From: Citromicrobium sp.
GTDB lineage: Bacteria; Pseudomonadota; Alphaproteobacteria; Sphingomonadales; Sphingomonadaceae
NCBI GenBank assembly: GCA_002712945.1
Contig: PAVA01000062.1
Location: 1-15,314 of the forward strand
Reading direction: 5' to 3'
DNA: 15,314 nucleotides
The translations under genes and the position numbers were made by a program. The notes beneath the pieces were generated by a model, which had not been told where the DNA came from, did not search any database, and saw only the letters and a list, made by a program, of their open reading frames with translations. Position 1 is the stretch's first letter, and every line of letters starts with the position of its first letter. Of this stretch, positions 1 to 8,377 are shown piece after piece.

Positions 1-171
1 CGCCACGGCGCACCGCCGCGGCTCGGCGAGATCCGGTGGGGGCGCCCGTGCAGCAACTGGAAGGAAATCCGGGACCATGAAGCGGCCCAGCGGGCGGCCC
101 GCAAGCGTGCGAAACGCCGGCGCAAGCCCACTACTGCCGCCCGCGCCCGGCAGGATCGCAAGGCCCCCTAA
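1..171 (+). CDS. C-terminal fragment of an unidentified basic protein
   Basis: The reading frame is open from the first base to a TAA at 169-171, giving 56 residues of a protein whose start lies outside the window. The fragment has a Trp/Cys-containing stretch (around WGRPCSNWKEIRDHE), then a strongly basic tail with runs such as RKRAKRRRK and a lysine/arginine-rich end. That composition suggests a nucleic-acid-binding tail, but I recognise no family and assign no function. A hairpin terminator begins 13 bases after the stop, which supports this being a genuine gene end on the plus strand. The fragment is short, and open frames are common in DNA this GC-rich, so confidence is moderate. Confidence 0.45.
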   Translation, partial: RHGAPPRLGEIRWGRPCSNWKEIRDHEAAQRAARKRAKRRRKPTTAARARQDRKAP

Positions 172-183
172 ACCCCGACGGCT

Positions 184-206
184 GCCCCGCAACGCGCGGG
201 GCGTTT
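184..206 (+). terminator. Rho-independent-type terminator
   Basis: A 7-bp perfect stem (GCCCCGC at 184-190, GCGGGGC at 196-202) closes a 5-base AACGC loop. It is followed by G and a short TTT run. It lies just after the gene fragment ending at 171 and before the next gene. The T-run is short, so termination may be incomplete. The same TTTCC is the upstream box of the promoter-like motif at 204. Confidence 0.5.
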
Positions 207-244
207 CCCTCGCGCCGGCAGGCCATACCGTCCACCGCTAGGTT
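204..244 (+). promoter_or_regulatory. Bipartite promoter-like motif for the AddB-like gene
   Basis: TTTCC starts at 204 and TAGGTT at 239, a start-to-start distance of 35. The GTG start at 277 is 32 bases after the TAGGTT box. The same two boxes at exactly the same distance occur before five other plus-strand genes (2969, 7868, 13799, 14562, 15040). I read the TAnnnT box as a -10 element; no TTGACA-like -35 box is visible between the two boxes. Confidence 0.55.
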
Positions 245-276
245 CCCTGCACAGCCCGTGCAAAAGGAACCGCAAC

Positions 277-2961
277 GTGACCGCCCAGCTCATCGACTAC
301 AGCGCCCTGGATGCCCTGCCCGAGGGCACCCGGTACACCATCCTCACGCCCAACCAGCGCATCGCGCGCCGACTGACCGTGGCCCTCGGCCGGCGGGCCG
401 GCGAACAGGGGCACCCAGTCTGGCAGCCGCCCACGATTCTCGCCATGCCCACATTCATCGAGACGCTGTGGAACGAGGCTGCGATCGCAGGTGTCCCCTC
501 CGTCGACGACTGGCGCATGGCCACCGAGCTCCAGCTGTCCTTCCTCTGGCGCTCGGCCATCGCCGACGGCCCCCGGTTCCCGAGCCTGGTCCAGCAGCGC
601 CGCCTGATCTCCCTCGCGGCAGAAGCCCACGCGCGCCTCGACCTCCACCTGGTCCCGGACGGCGAACTGACCACCGAGACCGTCGAGGCCGAAACCTTCC
701 TGAAATGGAAAGCCAGGGTCGATGAGGCACTGGAAGAGCAGCGCTGGGTCACACCGGCGCAGGCCGCGCGGGTGCTCCTGCGCACCATCGCCGGCGGCGA
801 AATCCCCGTCCCCTCTCACCTGTTCCTGTTCGCCTTCGACGACATGCCTCCCCTGCATGCCGCTCTCATCCAGCGTCTCCGCGACCGGGGCGCCACCGTG
901 CAGGAACTCGGCACCCACGCCCCCGTCGACCGGGCGCGCACCGTGGCCGTGCCCGAGCGGGAGGCGCAGTACGCGCTCGCCGCGCGCTGGGCGCGCGAGC
1001 AGCTGCGCGAAGCGCCCGACGCGACAATCGGCATCATCTGTCCGTCCCTGGCGGACGACCGGGAGACGATCATTGCCGCCTTCCAGCGCGTCTTCGAGCC
1101 GGACGCCCTGCTGCCATCGACCCCTCGCCGGACCCCAGGCTTCAATGTCTCCATGGGCACCCCGCTGTCGGAGGTGCCCATCGTGCGGGCGGCGATTCGT
1201 GCGCTGTCCCTGCCGGCGAGCGACACCGTGCCGGCAGCGGAACTGGCGCAGCTGGTGCGCTCGCCCTTCCTTGGCGGCGCCGAGGCCGAGCTCGAGGCGC
1301 GCGCGGGATTGGCCACGCGCCTCGATGGCTGGCTGGATGCGCCCGTCGACGCCGTGACCCTGGTCGTCGCCGCCGACACCACCCCGGACCTGCGGTCGCG
1401 GGCCGAGTCCTACCTGGGCACCGTGCGCAATACGCCCGGGCGCCAGCTGCCGAGCCAGTGGGCCAGGCACTTCATGGCCTGCCTCGACACCCTCGGCTGG
1501 CCGGGCGAGCGCCCCATCGATTCCGAGGAATACCAGGCCGTGCAGGCTCTGCAGGCACTCATGGCTGAAACCACCGGGCTCGACGCCCTGGCCGGGCCGA
1601 CGACCCGCAGCGGCGCCCTGGCGCTCTTCAGCCAGGCGGCGCACGCGCGGGTGTTCCAGCCGCAGACCAAGGACAGCCCGGTGCAGATCCTCGGCGCGCT
1701 CGAGGGCGCCGGCCTGCACTTCGATCGCCTGTGGGTCGTTGACTTCAACGATGACCTCTTCCCGCCGGCGGCATCGCCAAACCCGCTGCTGTCCTCGGGC
1801 CTGCAGCGCAACTACGGCTTCCCCCACGCCTGCGCGGCCCGGGAACTGGACTATTGCCGCCAGCTGGCCGAGCGCTTCGCTGCCAGCGCAGACACGGTGA
1901 TCTTTTCCCACGCGCAATGGGATGGGGACCGGGAACTGCGCCCTTCTCGGCTGCTGCAGGGCCTTGAGCGCCTGAGTCTCGGCGAGGTGCTCCCGGACGA
2001 CCAGCCGATCGAGGAGCTGCTGCGCGGACGGGTGGAGCCGGACAGCTTCCCGCTGGGCGCCGCCCCGGTCGGGGCCGACGAGGTCGCCCGGGTGCGCGGC
2101 GGCACGGGTCTCCTCAAGGCGCAGGCCGCCTGTCCGTTCCAGGCCTTTGCTCGATTCCGCCTGCGCGCAGAACCGCTGCCGGAGCCCGCGCTGGGCCTGA
2201 CCCATATCGAGCGGGGGCAGCTCATGCACCTGGCTCTCGACCAGCTCTGGAGCGAGCTTCGCAGCTCCCGCCGACTGCGGGCGCTCAGCGATCCAGCCCG
2301 TGGGGAGGCCATCGAGCGGGCGATCGCCCATGCGTTCCAGTGGCTCGCCCTGCGCGAGGAGAGGATGGGCCCCCGCCTGCGGCGCCTGGAAACGGCGCGC
2401 ATGCGCGCGATCATCGAGGACTGGCTGGCGATCGAGGCCGAGCGCCCCGACTTCAAGGTTGAAAGCCTCGAAACCGAGCTGCGGGTCACCCTCGCGGGCC
2501 TGCCGCTGCGCCTGAAACGCGACCGGGTGGATACGTTGGCCAGCGGCGAGCGCATGGTCCTTGACTACAAGACCGGCAGGGCCCGTGTCGGGGACTGGAC
2601 CGGCGAGCGCCCGCCGGAACCGCAGATGCCCCTGTATGTGATCGCCGACGACACCCCGGTCGATGCCGTCGCCTACGGCACCCTCCGCGCGGACGGGTCC
2701 GGGATCAGTGGCGCAGGCTCGCGTGACGGGTTGGCCGAGGGCGTGAAGACCCCGGCCACCCTGGGCGCCCGCGCCGGCTTCGAGGCCGACTGGGGCGCCC
2801 AGGTCGATGCCTGGCGTGGCGCCCTCGAGGGACTGGCCGGGAATTTCATGGGGGGCGACAGCCGGGTCGATCCTGTCGCGCACGACACCTGCAGCCGCTG
2901 CCACCTTGCGAACCTCTGCCGGGTTCGCCGCGGTCCGGGCAGCGCCGGCCGGCGGACCTGA
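277..2961 (+). CDS. AddB-like PD-(D/E)XK nuclease (probable DNA repair protein, TIGR03623 type)
   Basis: This 894-residue protein is the likely partner of the helicase gene that follows, in an AddAB/RecBCD-type complex that resects double-strand DNA ends for recombination. The N-terminus (TPNQRIARRL) is the degenerate helicase-like region typical of this family, without a proper Walker A motif. The C-terminal nuclease has H651 in RGQLMH, D752 in RVD, and D763/K765 in LDYKTG, the RecB-family active-site pattern. Four cysteines fit the AddB iron-sulphur staple: C619 (ACPF), then C872-x2-C875-x5-C881 near the end. Length matches the roughly 900 residues known for the family. The GTG start at 277 is chosen because AAGGAA lies 7 bases upstream. 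Its stop falls 8 bases before the promoter-like motif of the next gene, so the two genes may be transcribed both together and separately. Confidence 0.88.
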   Translation: MTAQLIDYSALDALPEGTRYTILTPNQRIARRLTVALGRRAGEQGHPVWQPPTILAMPTFIETLWNEAAIAGVPSVDDWRMATELQLSFLWRSAIADGPRFPSLVQQRRLISLAAEAHARLDLHLVPDGELTTETVEAETFLKWKARVDEALEEQRWVTPAQAARVLLRTIAGGEIPVPSHLFLFAFDDMPPLHAALIQRLRDRGATVQELGTHAPVDRARTVAVPEREAQYALAARWAREQLREAPDATIGIICPSLADDRETIIAAFQRVFEPDALLPSTPRRTPGFNVSMGTPLSEVPIVRAAIRALSLPASDTVPAAELAQLVRSPFLGGAEAELEARAGLATRLDGWLDAPVDAVTLVVAADTTPDLRSRAESYLGTVRNTPGRQLPSQWARHFMACLDTLGWPGERPIDSEEYQAVQALQALMAETTGLDALAGPTTRSGALALFSQAAHARVFQPQTKDSPVQILGALEGAGLHFDRLWVVDFNDDLFPPAASPNPLLSSGLQRNYGFPHACAARELDYCRQLAERFAASADTVIFSHAQWDGDRELRPSRLLQGLERLSLGEVLPDDQPIEELLRGRVEPDSFPLGAAPVGADEVARVRGGTGLLKAQAACPFQAFARFRLRAEPLPEPALGLTHIERGQLMHLALDQLWSELRSSRRLRALSDPARGEAIERAIAHAFQWLALREERMGPRLRRLETARMRAIIEDWLAIEAERPDFKVESLETELRVTLAGLPLRLKRDRVDTLASGERMVLDYKTGRARVGDWTGERPPEPQMPLYVIADDTPVDAVAYGTLRADGSGISGAGSRDGLAEGVKTPATLGARAGFEADWGAQVDAWRGALEGLAGNFMGGDSRVDPVAHDTCSRCHLANLCRVRRGPGSAGRRT

Positions 2962-2968
2962 GCCGGCG

Positions 2969-3009
2969 TTTCCCGTCTGCGCACGCCGCGTCCCGCCGCG
3001 CGTTAGCGT
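2969..3009 (+). promoter_or_regulatory. Bipartite promoter-like motif for the AddA-like gene
   Basis: TTTCC starts at 2969 and TAGCGT at 3004, start-to-start distance 35. The ATG at 3034 is 24 bases after the second box. The motif sits wholly in the 72-base gap between the two DNA-repair genes, implying that the helicase gene has its own transcription start. Confidence 0.55.
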
Positions 3010-3033
3010 GAGCACAATGAACAGGAGGACACC

Positions 3034-6000
3034 ATGAACGCATCCGATCACGAGCAACGCACCCGGGCGCTGGACACTCAGCGCTCGTTCCTGGTCACGG
3101 CCCCGGCCGGCTCCGGCAAGACAGAGGTCCTGGTCCGCCGGGTCCTCGCCCTGCTGGCGACCGTGAACGAGCCCGAGGAGATCCTCGTGGCCACCTTCAC
3201 CCTGAAAGCCACGGGGGAGCTGCTTGCGCGGATCGTCGATGCGCTGATGGCCGGGCGCGGCGAGGCGCCCTCTGACCCGCTGGCGCGGGAGGCCTGGGAA
3301 CTGGCCCGCAAGGCTGCCGCGCAGGATGAGGCGCGGGGCTGGCAGCTGGTGGACAACCCCCATCGGCTCAACATCAAGACCATCGACGCGTTCTGCGGCT
3401 CGCTGGTGCGCCGGGCACCGCTGGCGGGAACCGTCGGAACGTCCACCGTGCTCGACGACCCCACGGTCGCCTACCGCGCTGCGGCCCGGGCCATCCTGCG
3501 GGACCTCGAGGGCGATGCAGAGCACGCTCAGCAGGTCGAGGCCCTGCTGTCGCACCTCGACATGCGCTTCGACCGGGCGGAGGCGCTTCTGGTGGCGCTG
3601 CTCGGCCGTCGGGAGCAATGGCTGCCGATCATTCTCGCGCATCGCAATCGTTCGGGCCTGCGCGCGGAGCTTGAGGGCAGCCTGCTTTCGGTCCGCCGCG
3701 ACCTGATCAGCCGTTGCCGGGAGGCGCTGGCCCCGCACGCCAGCGCACTGGTCGCGAGCGCGCAATGGGTCGCCTCCCAGGACGACCCGGGCATTTACGG
3801 CCAGGCCCTGGCGGCATTGGCCGAGGCGGGCACCCTCCCCTCCCCCACCGCTGACGACTTCCCGTGGGAATCACTGGCGGGATGGCTGACCACGCAGACG
3901 GGTGATCTTCGTCGCCAGGGTGGCGCCCGCGAGGGCTTCCCGGCGCCTTCGGGCACCAAGGACAAGGCGATGGCGGACGCGCGGCGCGCTGCCAAGGCCG
4001 CCTTCAAGGACCTGCTCGAGGCCCTGGCGGACGACGGGGTCGCGCTGGGGGCGATCCAGTCCCTGGGCGCCCTGCCGCCGGCCCGCTACGGCGAGACGGA
4101 GGTCCGGCTTATCGAGGCCCTGCTGGTACTGCTGCCGGTGCTCGCCGGCAGGCTGCTGCTGGCCTTCCAGGAGCTGGGCGGGGTCGACCACGTCGAGGTG
4201 GCGACGGCGGCGCGCCGGGTGCTGGGCAGCGAGGACACCCCCACGGACCTTGCGGTGGTACTCGATACCCAGCTGCGCCACGTGCTCTTTGACGAATTCC
4301 AGGACACGAACGAGGCACAGGTCGCGCTGCTGGCAAGCATCACCCGGGACTGGACCCCGGGTGACGGCCGCACGGTCTTCCTTGTGGGTGACCCCATGCA
4401 GTCCATCTACGGCTTCCGGGGCTCGAACGTCGGGCTGTTCCTGCAGGCTGAAAGTGGCGGTATCGGCGGGCTGACCTTCGAGTGCCTGCACCTGACGGAC
4501 AACTTCCGCTCGGCCGCGCAGCTCGTGGAATGGGTCAACGACACTTTCGCCGACGTCTTCCCGGCGACGGCGGACAGCAACCTCGGCATCACGCCCTATC
4601 GCCCCGCCCGCCCCTTCCAGGGCGCGGCCGCTGGCGCTGCCGTCAGCTGTCACTGCTTCGATGAGGCCACCGAGGGCGCCGACGAAGCCCGCTGGATCGC
4701 CGAGGAGATCCGGGCGGTCTGGAAGGACAGCCCGGACGCGAGCGTCGCGGTGCTGGTCGAGCAGCGCAACCACCTGCGGCCCGTGCTGGCAGCCCTGCAG
4801 GCGCACGACCTCCCCTACCAGGCCATCGATATCGACCCGCTGGCGGACCTGCCCGTGATCCGCGACCTCTCGGCACTGACCAGCGCCATCCTCAACCCGG
4901 CCAACCAGACGGAGTGGCTCGCGGTGCTCCACGGCCCGCTCGTCGGTCTGCCGCTGGAGGCGCTTCGGCAGGTGATGCAGGGCGGCAAGGGCAAGACGGT
5001 ATGGGGGCGCATGCGCGCGGCCCTTGCCGGCGACCTCCTCTCGGGGGACGACCGCGAGCGCCTGGCCGGCGCCGCCCAGGTCCTGGGCAAGACCCTGCAG
5101 AATCGCGAGCGGAAGCCGCTGGCGCAGCTTGTCGAGGGCGCCTGGCTGGCCCTGAACGGCCCGAGTGTCGCCGACGAGGCCGCGGACCTTGCCCACGCCA
5201 ACCGTTTCATCGGCCTGCTGCGCGAGCAGGGGGACGCCATCGCGACCCACGAGGATCTGCAGCGCGCCGTGGCCGGCCTGTACTCGCGGCCTGCACCAGT
5301 GTCCGGCCCGGCCGTGCAGGTAATGACCATGCACAAGAGCAAGGGGCTACAGTTCGATGCGGTCTTCCTGCCCGCGCTTAACAATCGGACCCGCAGCCAG
5401 GAAACACCGCTGCTGGTCTGGGACCGCTACGAGACTGGCGATGGTGCGCAGCATCCGCTGTTGTCCGCCGCGCCCGCCATCGGCGACGACCGCTCTCCCC
5501 TGCTCAGCTTCCTGCTGGCGCAGCAGGCGCGCCGCGCCGCGCTCGAGCGCGCCCGGCTGCTCTACGTGGCCTGCACGCGCGCCAAGCGCCGGCTGTACCT
5601 TTCAGGGTCCTTCGGCGTCACCGACGAGGGCGAGTTGCGGGCACCGAGCGCGAGCCGCCTGATGGGGCTTCTCTGGTCACGGATCGGCGAGGGAGCAGAG
5701 ATCCATCCCGCGCGCGACCTCCCCGGTGCCGATCGCGCCCCGGCCGACGATGGACTCCGCCGCCGCGCCCACCGGATGCTCCCGGTGGCCACCACGGGGC
5801 TCATCGAGCCCCTGGCGGACTATGCAGGCATCATCGCCGGCGAGCAGGCGGCGCCGGCCATGTCCTGGGAGCCGCCGCTGGCGCTGGCCGAGGGTTCGCT
5901 GGTCCACGAGATCCTCCAGCTCATCGCCCGGGACGGGCTCGAGGCCTGGCCGGACAGCCGGATCGTCGACCTGGAATCTCAATGGCAGGGGCAGCTGGAA

Positions 6001-6408
6001 GCACGGGGCGTCCCGCCGTTCGCGGCCCGGGATGTCGCCGCCCGCGTCGTGGCCACGGTGCGCGCGGCGCGCGCCGGGGACAATGGCACCTGGGTGCTCA
6101 AGACGCGGCCGGAGGCCGCATCGGAGCTTCCGCTCTGGCTGGTCGACGAAGAGCGCTCGGTCGTGATCGACCGGGTCTTCGTCGAGAACGGTGTGCGCTA
6201 TCTCGTGGAGTACAAGACGGACCGGCGACGCGATGGCGAAAGCGACGCAGCCTTTGGTGAACGCCTCTGGGCCGCCCACCATGACCAGGTCGAGCGCTAC
6301 CGGGATGCGCTGTCCCGGCTCGCGCCGGAACCCGTACAGCCCTGCCTCTACCTGCCGGCCGAGGACCTGCTGCTATCCGCCCCCGGAGCAAGCAGGCTGC
6401 CAGGCTGA
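3034..6408 (+). CDS. AddA/RecB-like UvrD-family helicase-nuclease
   Basis: This 1124-residue protein is a superfamily 1A DNA helicase fused to a RecB-family nuclease, expected to unwind and cut double-strand ends together with the upstream AddB-like protein. Motifs appear in order: Q16 (DTQRSF), Walker A APAGSGKT (K29), TFTLKAT as motif Ia, TIDAFC, DEFQDT at 420-425, GDPMQSIYGFRGS from 452, TDNFRS at 488-493, MTMHKSKGLQFD from 764 and LLYVACTRAKRRLY from 842 (R849). The nuclease domain has H958 in GSLVHEIL, D1046 in IDRVF, and E1059/K1061 in VEYKTD, so the catalytic set looks intact. The start at 3034 has AGGAGG at 3023-3028, 5 bases upstream. Motif Ia is slightly unusual (LKAT where RKAA is common). 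The last 61 bases overlap the end of a minus-strand ORF. Confidence 0.92.
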   Translation: MNASDHEQRTRALDTQRSFLVTAPAGSGKTEVLVRRVLALLATVNEPEEILVATFTLKATGELLARIVDALMAGRGEAPSDPLAREAWELARKAAAQDEARGWQLVDNPHRLNIKTIDAFCGSLVRRAPLAGTVGTSTVLDDPTVAYRAAARAILRDLEGDAEHAQQVEALLSHLDMRFDRAEALLVALLGRREQWLPIILAHRNRSGLRAELEGSLLSVRRDLISRCREALAPHASALVASAQWVASQDDPGIYGQALAALAEAGTLPSPTADDFPWESLAGWLTTQTGDLRRQGGAREGFPAPSGTKDKAMADARRAAKAAFKDLLEALADDGVALGAIQSLGALPPARYGETEVRLIEALLVLLPVLAGRLLLAFQELGGVDHVEVATAARRVLGSEDTPTDLAVVLDTQLRHVLFDEFQDTNEAQVALLASITRDWTPGDGRTVFLVGDPMQSIYGFRGSNVGLFLQAESGGIGGLTFECLHLTDNFRSAAQLVEWVNDTFADVFPATADSNLGITPYRPARPFQGAAAGAAVSCHCFDEATEGADEARWIAEEIRAVWKDSPDASVAVLVEQRNHLRPVLAALQAHDLPYQAIDIDPLADLPVIRDLSALTSAILNPANQTEWLAVLHGPLVGLPLEALRQVMQGGKGKTVWGRMRAALAGDLLSGDDRERLAGAAQVLGKTLQNRERKPLAQLVEGAWLALNGPSVADEAADLAHANRFIGLLREQGDAIATHEDLQRAVAGLYSRPAPVSGPAVQVMTMHKSKGLQFDAVFLPALNNRTRSQETPLLVWDRYETGDGAQHPLLSAAPAIGDDRSPLLSFLLAQQARRAALERARLLYVACTRAKRRLYLSGSFGVTDEGELRAPSASRLMGLLWSRIGEGAEIHPARDLPGADRAPADDGLRRRAHRMLPVATTGLIEPLADYAGIIAGEQAAPAMSWEPPLALAEGSLVHEILQLIARDGLEAWPDSRIVDLESQWQGQLEARGVPPFAARDVAARVVATVRAARAGDNGTWVLKTRPEAASELPLWLVDEERSVVIDRVFVENGVRYLVEYKTDRRRDGESDAAFGERLWAAHHDQVERYRDALSRLAPEPVQPCLYLPAEDLLLSAPGASRLPG

Positions 6409-6803
6409 GTGAACTCCCCGCGGCGCTCCACGCGGAACGCCGTGCCGGCCGGGAGTGGCGCCCGGCCCAGCGACAGGATCAGCGTCTCATCGACGGGGTA
6501 TCCATCCTGCCTCACGATCGTTCCATTCTTGTGCCAGAAAAGCGGGACGCCTTCGCGGTCAGTGACCGGCCGGCCCGAGCGCCGGACCAGCGCAGCCTCG
6601 TTGGTGACGAAGACGCTCTCGGTCGCATCCGAGACGTCGCCATCGAGGAGCCTGACCTTGGGGACGGTGAGCTTCTGGCCCTGGTAGGTCACCAGCAGCC
6701 AAGGGCCACGCCCGTCGCCGGACGTGACCATGGGCGCCCAGGCGGGCGGGGTTTCAGGGGCGCCGTTGCAGGCCGCGAGGCTGGCCAGCAGCCAGGCGGC
6801 CAA
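6348..6803 (-). CDS. Putative lipoprotein, start uncertain
   Basis: The frame encodes a classic lipoprotein signal: PLRK, then a hydrophobic LLAAWLLASLAAC ending in the lipobox LAAC (Cys codon 6768-6770), followed by a short proline-rich linker. The mature part is about 140 residues, mainly beta-like (for example WLLVTYQGQKLTVPKVRLL), with no family I recognise. The start is a problem. There is no ATG or GTG near the signal peptide. The only usual alternative is TTG at 6801-6803, which drops the arginine-lysine pair and has no clear ribosome binding site. The frame overlaps the preceding minus-strand gene, so translational coupling, a +1 frameshift or a sequence error are all possible. The 3' end runs 61 bases into the convergent helicase gene. 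Confidence 0.5.
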   Translation of the reverse strand: MAAWLLASLAACNGAPETPPAWAPMVTSGDGRGPWLLVTYQGQKLTVPKVRLLDGDVSDATESVFVTNEAALVRRSGRPVTDREGVPLFWHKNGTIVRQDGYPVDETLILSLGRAPLPAGTAFRVERRGEFTQPGSLLAPGADSSRSSAGR

Positions 6804-6819
6804 CAGCTTGCGGAGTGGG

Positions 6820-7146
6820 TTACTCGTCGCCGATGTCGCGGCCCTGAGCGTCGCCCACGTGGAAGACGGCTTCTTTCCAGGGACGACGGACCGGCGTCTG
6901 GACGGCACGGACGAAGCCCTGCTCCGTCTTGGCAACCAGCGGAACCTTGTTCGGGGTCCAGTCGTTATCGAAGATGCGCGGCTTACGTGTTGCCTGGAAC
7001 CAGAGGCCGCGCCGGTCCTGCATGACGTACGTCGCCTTGGGGTCCAACTCGCATCGCTTGCCGCCGATCGTGATGTACCGCGACGCTTCCGTTTCTGAGA
7101 AATCCTTATGGTCTTCCACCGATTGGCGAGAATCCTTGCCGCCCAT
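6820..7146 (-). CDS. Hypothetical 108-residue hydrophilic protein
   Basis: I do not recognise this protein. It is hydrophilic, with an acidic N-terminal stretch (SVEDHKDFSETEAS), then a probably beta-rich region (RYITIGGKRCELDP, TYVMQDRRGLWFQATRKP) and an acidic end (GRDIGDE). No signal peptide or membrane segment is visible. I chose the ATG at 7146 because AAGGGG lies just upstream. An in-frame GTG at 7239 would add 31 residues but has poor spacing to its nearest purine run. It ends at 6820, in a different frame from the lipoprotein signal sequence that directly follows, so the two are probably co-transcribed. DNA upstream (7147-7303) is visibly more AT-rich than the flanking genes and probably holds the promoter, though I cannot fix its boxes. 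Confidence 0.6.
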   Translation of the reverse strand: MGGKDSRQSVEDHKDFSETEASRYITIGGKRCELDPKATYVMQDRRGLWFQATRKPRIFDNDWTPNKVPLVAKTEQGFVRAVQTPVRRPWKEAVFHVGDAQGRDIGDE

Positions 7147-7303
7147 GTTCCATCCCCTTGTACCAATTAGGTCGAACTTACTGCTGGTGTAGAGGCTTGC
7201 CTTTGGCACTTTTTCCTCTATCGGCCTTGAGACTAGCACAGCCTTTTGAAGGTTCTACCACCAAAAATAGGTCTATATCGGTCACCTGAGACATACCGCC
7301 GCG

Positions 7304-7708
7304 TTACTTGACACGCTGGAGCTGCCGCGGCTCGGCGGCCTGCTCTTCCTGGCCCGGCACCATCTCGAACTCGACAGCCGCCTGGCGAACGAGTGCCTCC
7401 GCGTCACCGATGCCATGCACAATCATCTTGAGCGCCATCTCCGAGCGGTGTTGCGGGGTCGCCACCGCGGCCAGCGCAAGTTCCAGGCCCTCGTCCTCAA
7501 GGTGTCCCTGGAGTATCGCGTTGATCAGGAAGTTCTTGATTACAGAGCGATTTATCTCATCGTCCGCATAGACCGCGTAGCCGACATCACCGAAGATCCG
7601 GTCAAGCACACTGATGTCCGCCTGGCTCAGCGGCTGACTGGTGAACGCCGGCGGACGACCGAAGGCCTCATCTATCTTCTCGCTGACTGCGTTGAGTCCG
7701 GTGATCAT
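7304..7708 (-). CDS. Hypothetical 134-residue protein
   Basis: I recognise no family. The protein is probably all-helical and soluble: after an N-terminal segment (ITGLNAVSEKIDEAFG) come amphipathic helices such as ISVLDRIFGDVGYAVY and INRSVIKNFLINAILQG. The C-terminus is charged and glutamine-rich (QEEQAAEPRQLQRVK). The ATG at 7708 has only a weak purine-rich stretch upstream. A TACGAT at 7745-7740 on the minus strand could serve as a -10 box but lacks a good -35. It is read away from the antirestriction-like gene at 7941, and the 232 bases between their starts contain both promoters. It may share a transcript with the 108-residue gene downstream, but the 157-base gap makes that uncertain. 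Confidence 0.6.
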   Translation of the reverse strand: MITGLNAVSEKIDEAFGRPPAFTSQPLSQADISVLDRIFGDVGYAVYADDEINRSVIKNFLINAILQGHLEDEGLELALAAVATPQHRSEMALKMIVHGIGDAEALVRQAAVEFEMVPGQEEQAAEPRQLQRVK

Positions 7709-7867
7709 TGTCGCGCTGCTCGCTGGTCAAAGCTTGCTCATCGTAGCCAAGACCACGGCCTCGCGCCAGCGGCCGGCCAGCGAAATGCGCGATTTCCATC
7801 TGCTGCACCTGTGCCGCATTCGGCACCGCTCCCCTTGCGTGGTCGCCGTGGCCGAGGCCCACTGTCC

Positions 7868-7908
7868 TTTCCGGCGGGCCAGCAGCCAATGGCCGCCAGG
7901 GTTAAGTT
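7868..7908 (+). promoter_or_regulatory. Bipartite promoter-like motif for the ArdB-like gene
   Basis: TTTCC starts at 7868 and TAAGTT at 7903, start-to-start distance 35, the same as in five other places in the window. The ATG at 7941 lies 32 bases after the TAAGTT box. This copy has the most divergent second box (TAAGTT rather than TAGGGT), but box order, spacing and distance to the gene all agree. Confidence 0.5.
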
Positions 7909-7940
7909 GATGGGGAAACCTGCCCAGGAGAAGCACGATC

Positions 7941-8375
7941 ATGACTGCCAATCTGTCTGCCGCACCAATCACCGAAACGATACCGCCGCTCTCGCTGGAT
8001 GCGATCCATCCGGTATCGGCCGCGCTCATCGACTGGCTCGAGCACCGCGACGAACGGCATCGGTTCGTGCTCGCGGTCTACCGCAGTGCGGCCGCGATCA
8101 GTGAAGACTACGCGGGTGGGCCCTGGGCCATCGCCTCGCTCACCGGTGCGCCCGTGATGCTGCCGGCCGCGCAGCGTCATTACCGGGCCGGTGAGACCCT
8201 GTTAACGCCGTGCGTTCTCGGCGCGGCGGCGACCGTACGCACGCTCCGCCTGTTCGCGCGGACCCGCCGGATCCCGGCCTATGACCTGATGCTGCGCCGC
8301 CTGGAGGCGTCGCTCCGCAAGGTGCCCGCGCGGGACATCATCCACCAGCTGGCCAGCGTTCCTCGGAGGACGTAG
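7941..8375 (+). CDS. Divergent ArdB/KlcA-like antirestriction protein
   Basis: The 144-residue protein resembles the ArdB/KlcA antirestriction family (PF03230), plasmid proteins of about 140 residues that block type I restriction enzymes. The match is by eye: RSAAAISEDYAGGPWAIASL (48-67) then GAPVMLP (69-75) follows the family pattern DYxGGxW, about six residues, then a glycine and MxP. The helical second half (ATVRTLRLFARTRRIPAYD) sits where KlcA has its helical ATLYALCALAEQT region. It is divergent: the family's WEFY is replaced by WAIA, and the C-terminal tail is more basic. AGGAG at 7926-7930 supports the ATG. The next gene starts two bases after its stop, so the pair is translationally coupled. 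Antirestriction fits a transferable replicon. A sequence-profile search would settle it. Confidence 0.55.
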   Translation: MTANLSAAPITETIPPLSLDAIHPVSAALIDWLEHRDERHRFVLAVYRSAAAISEDYAGGPWAIASLTGAPVMLPAAQRHYRAGETLLTPCVLGAAATVRTLRLFARTRRIPAYDLMLRRLEASLRKVPARDIIHQLASVPRRT

Positions 8376-8377
8376 CC

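Noticed and set aside
238..3765. 1175-residue open frame on the minus strand across the AddB-like gene
   Set aside because: It is a codon-bias shadow in GC-rich DNA: the plus strand encodes intact nuclease and helicase motifs, while this frame shows low-complexity Arg/Gly/Gln-rich sequence with no domain.
3871..5334. 487-residue minus-strand open frame inside the helicase gene
   Set aside because: It lies wholly opposite conserved helicase motifs, has biased composition and no recognisable domain.
6825..7166. Extension of the lipoprotein frame up to the ATG at 7166
   Set aside because: The extra N-terminal residues are Arg/Ser-rich shadow sequence opposite the frame of the 108-residue protein and would bury the lipoprotein signal.
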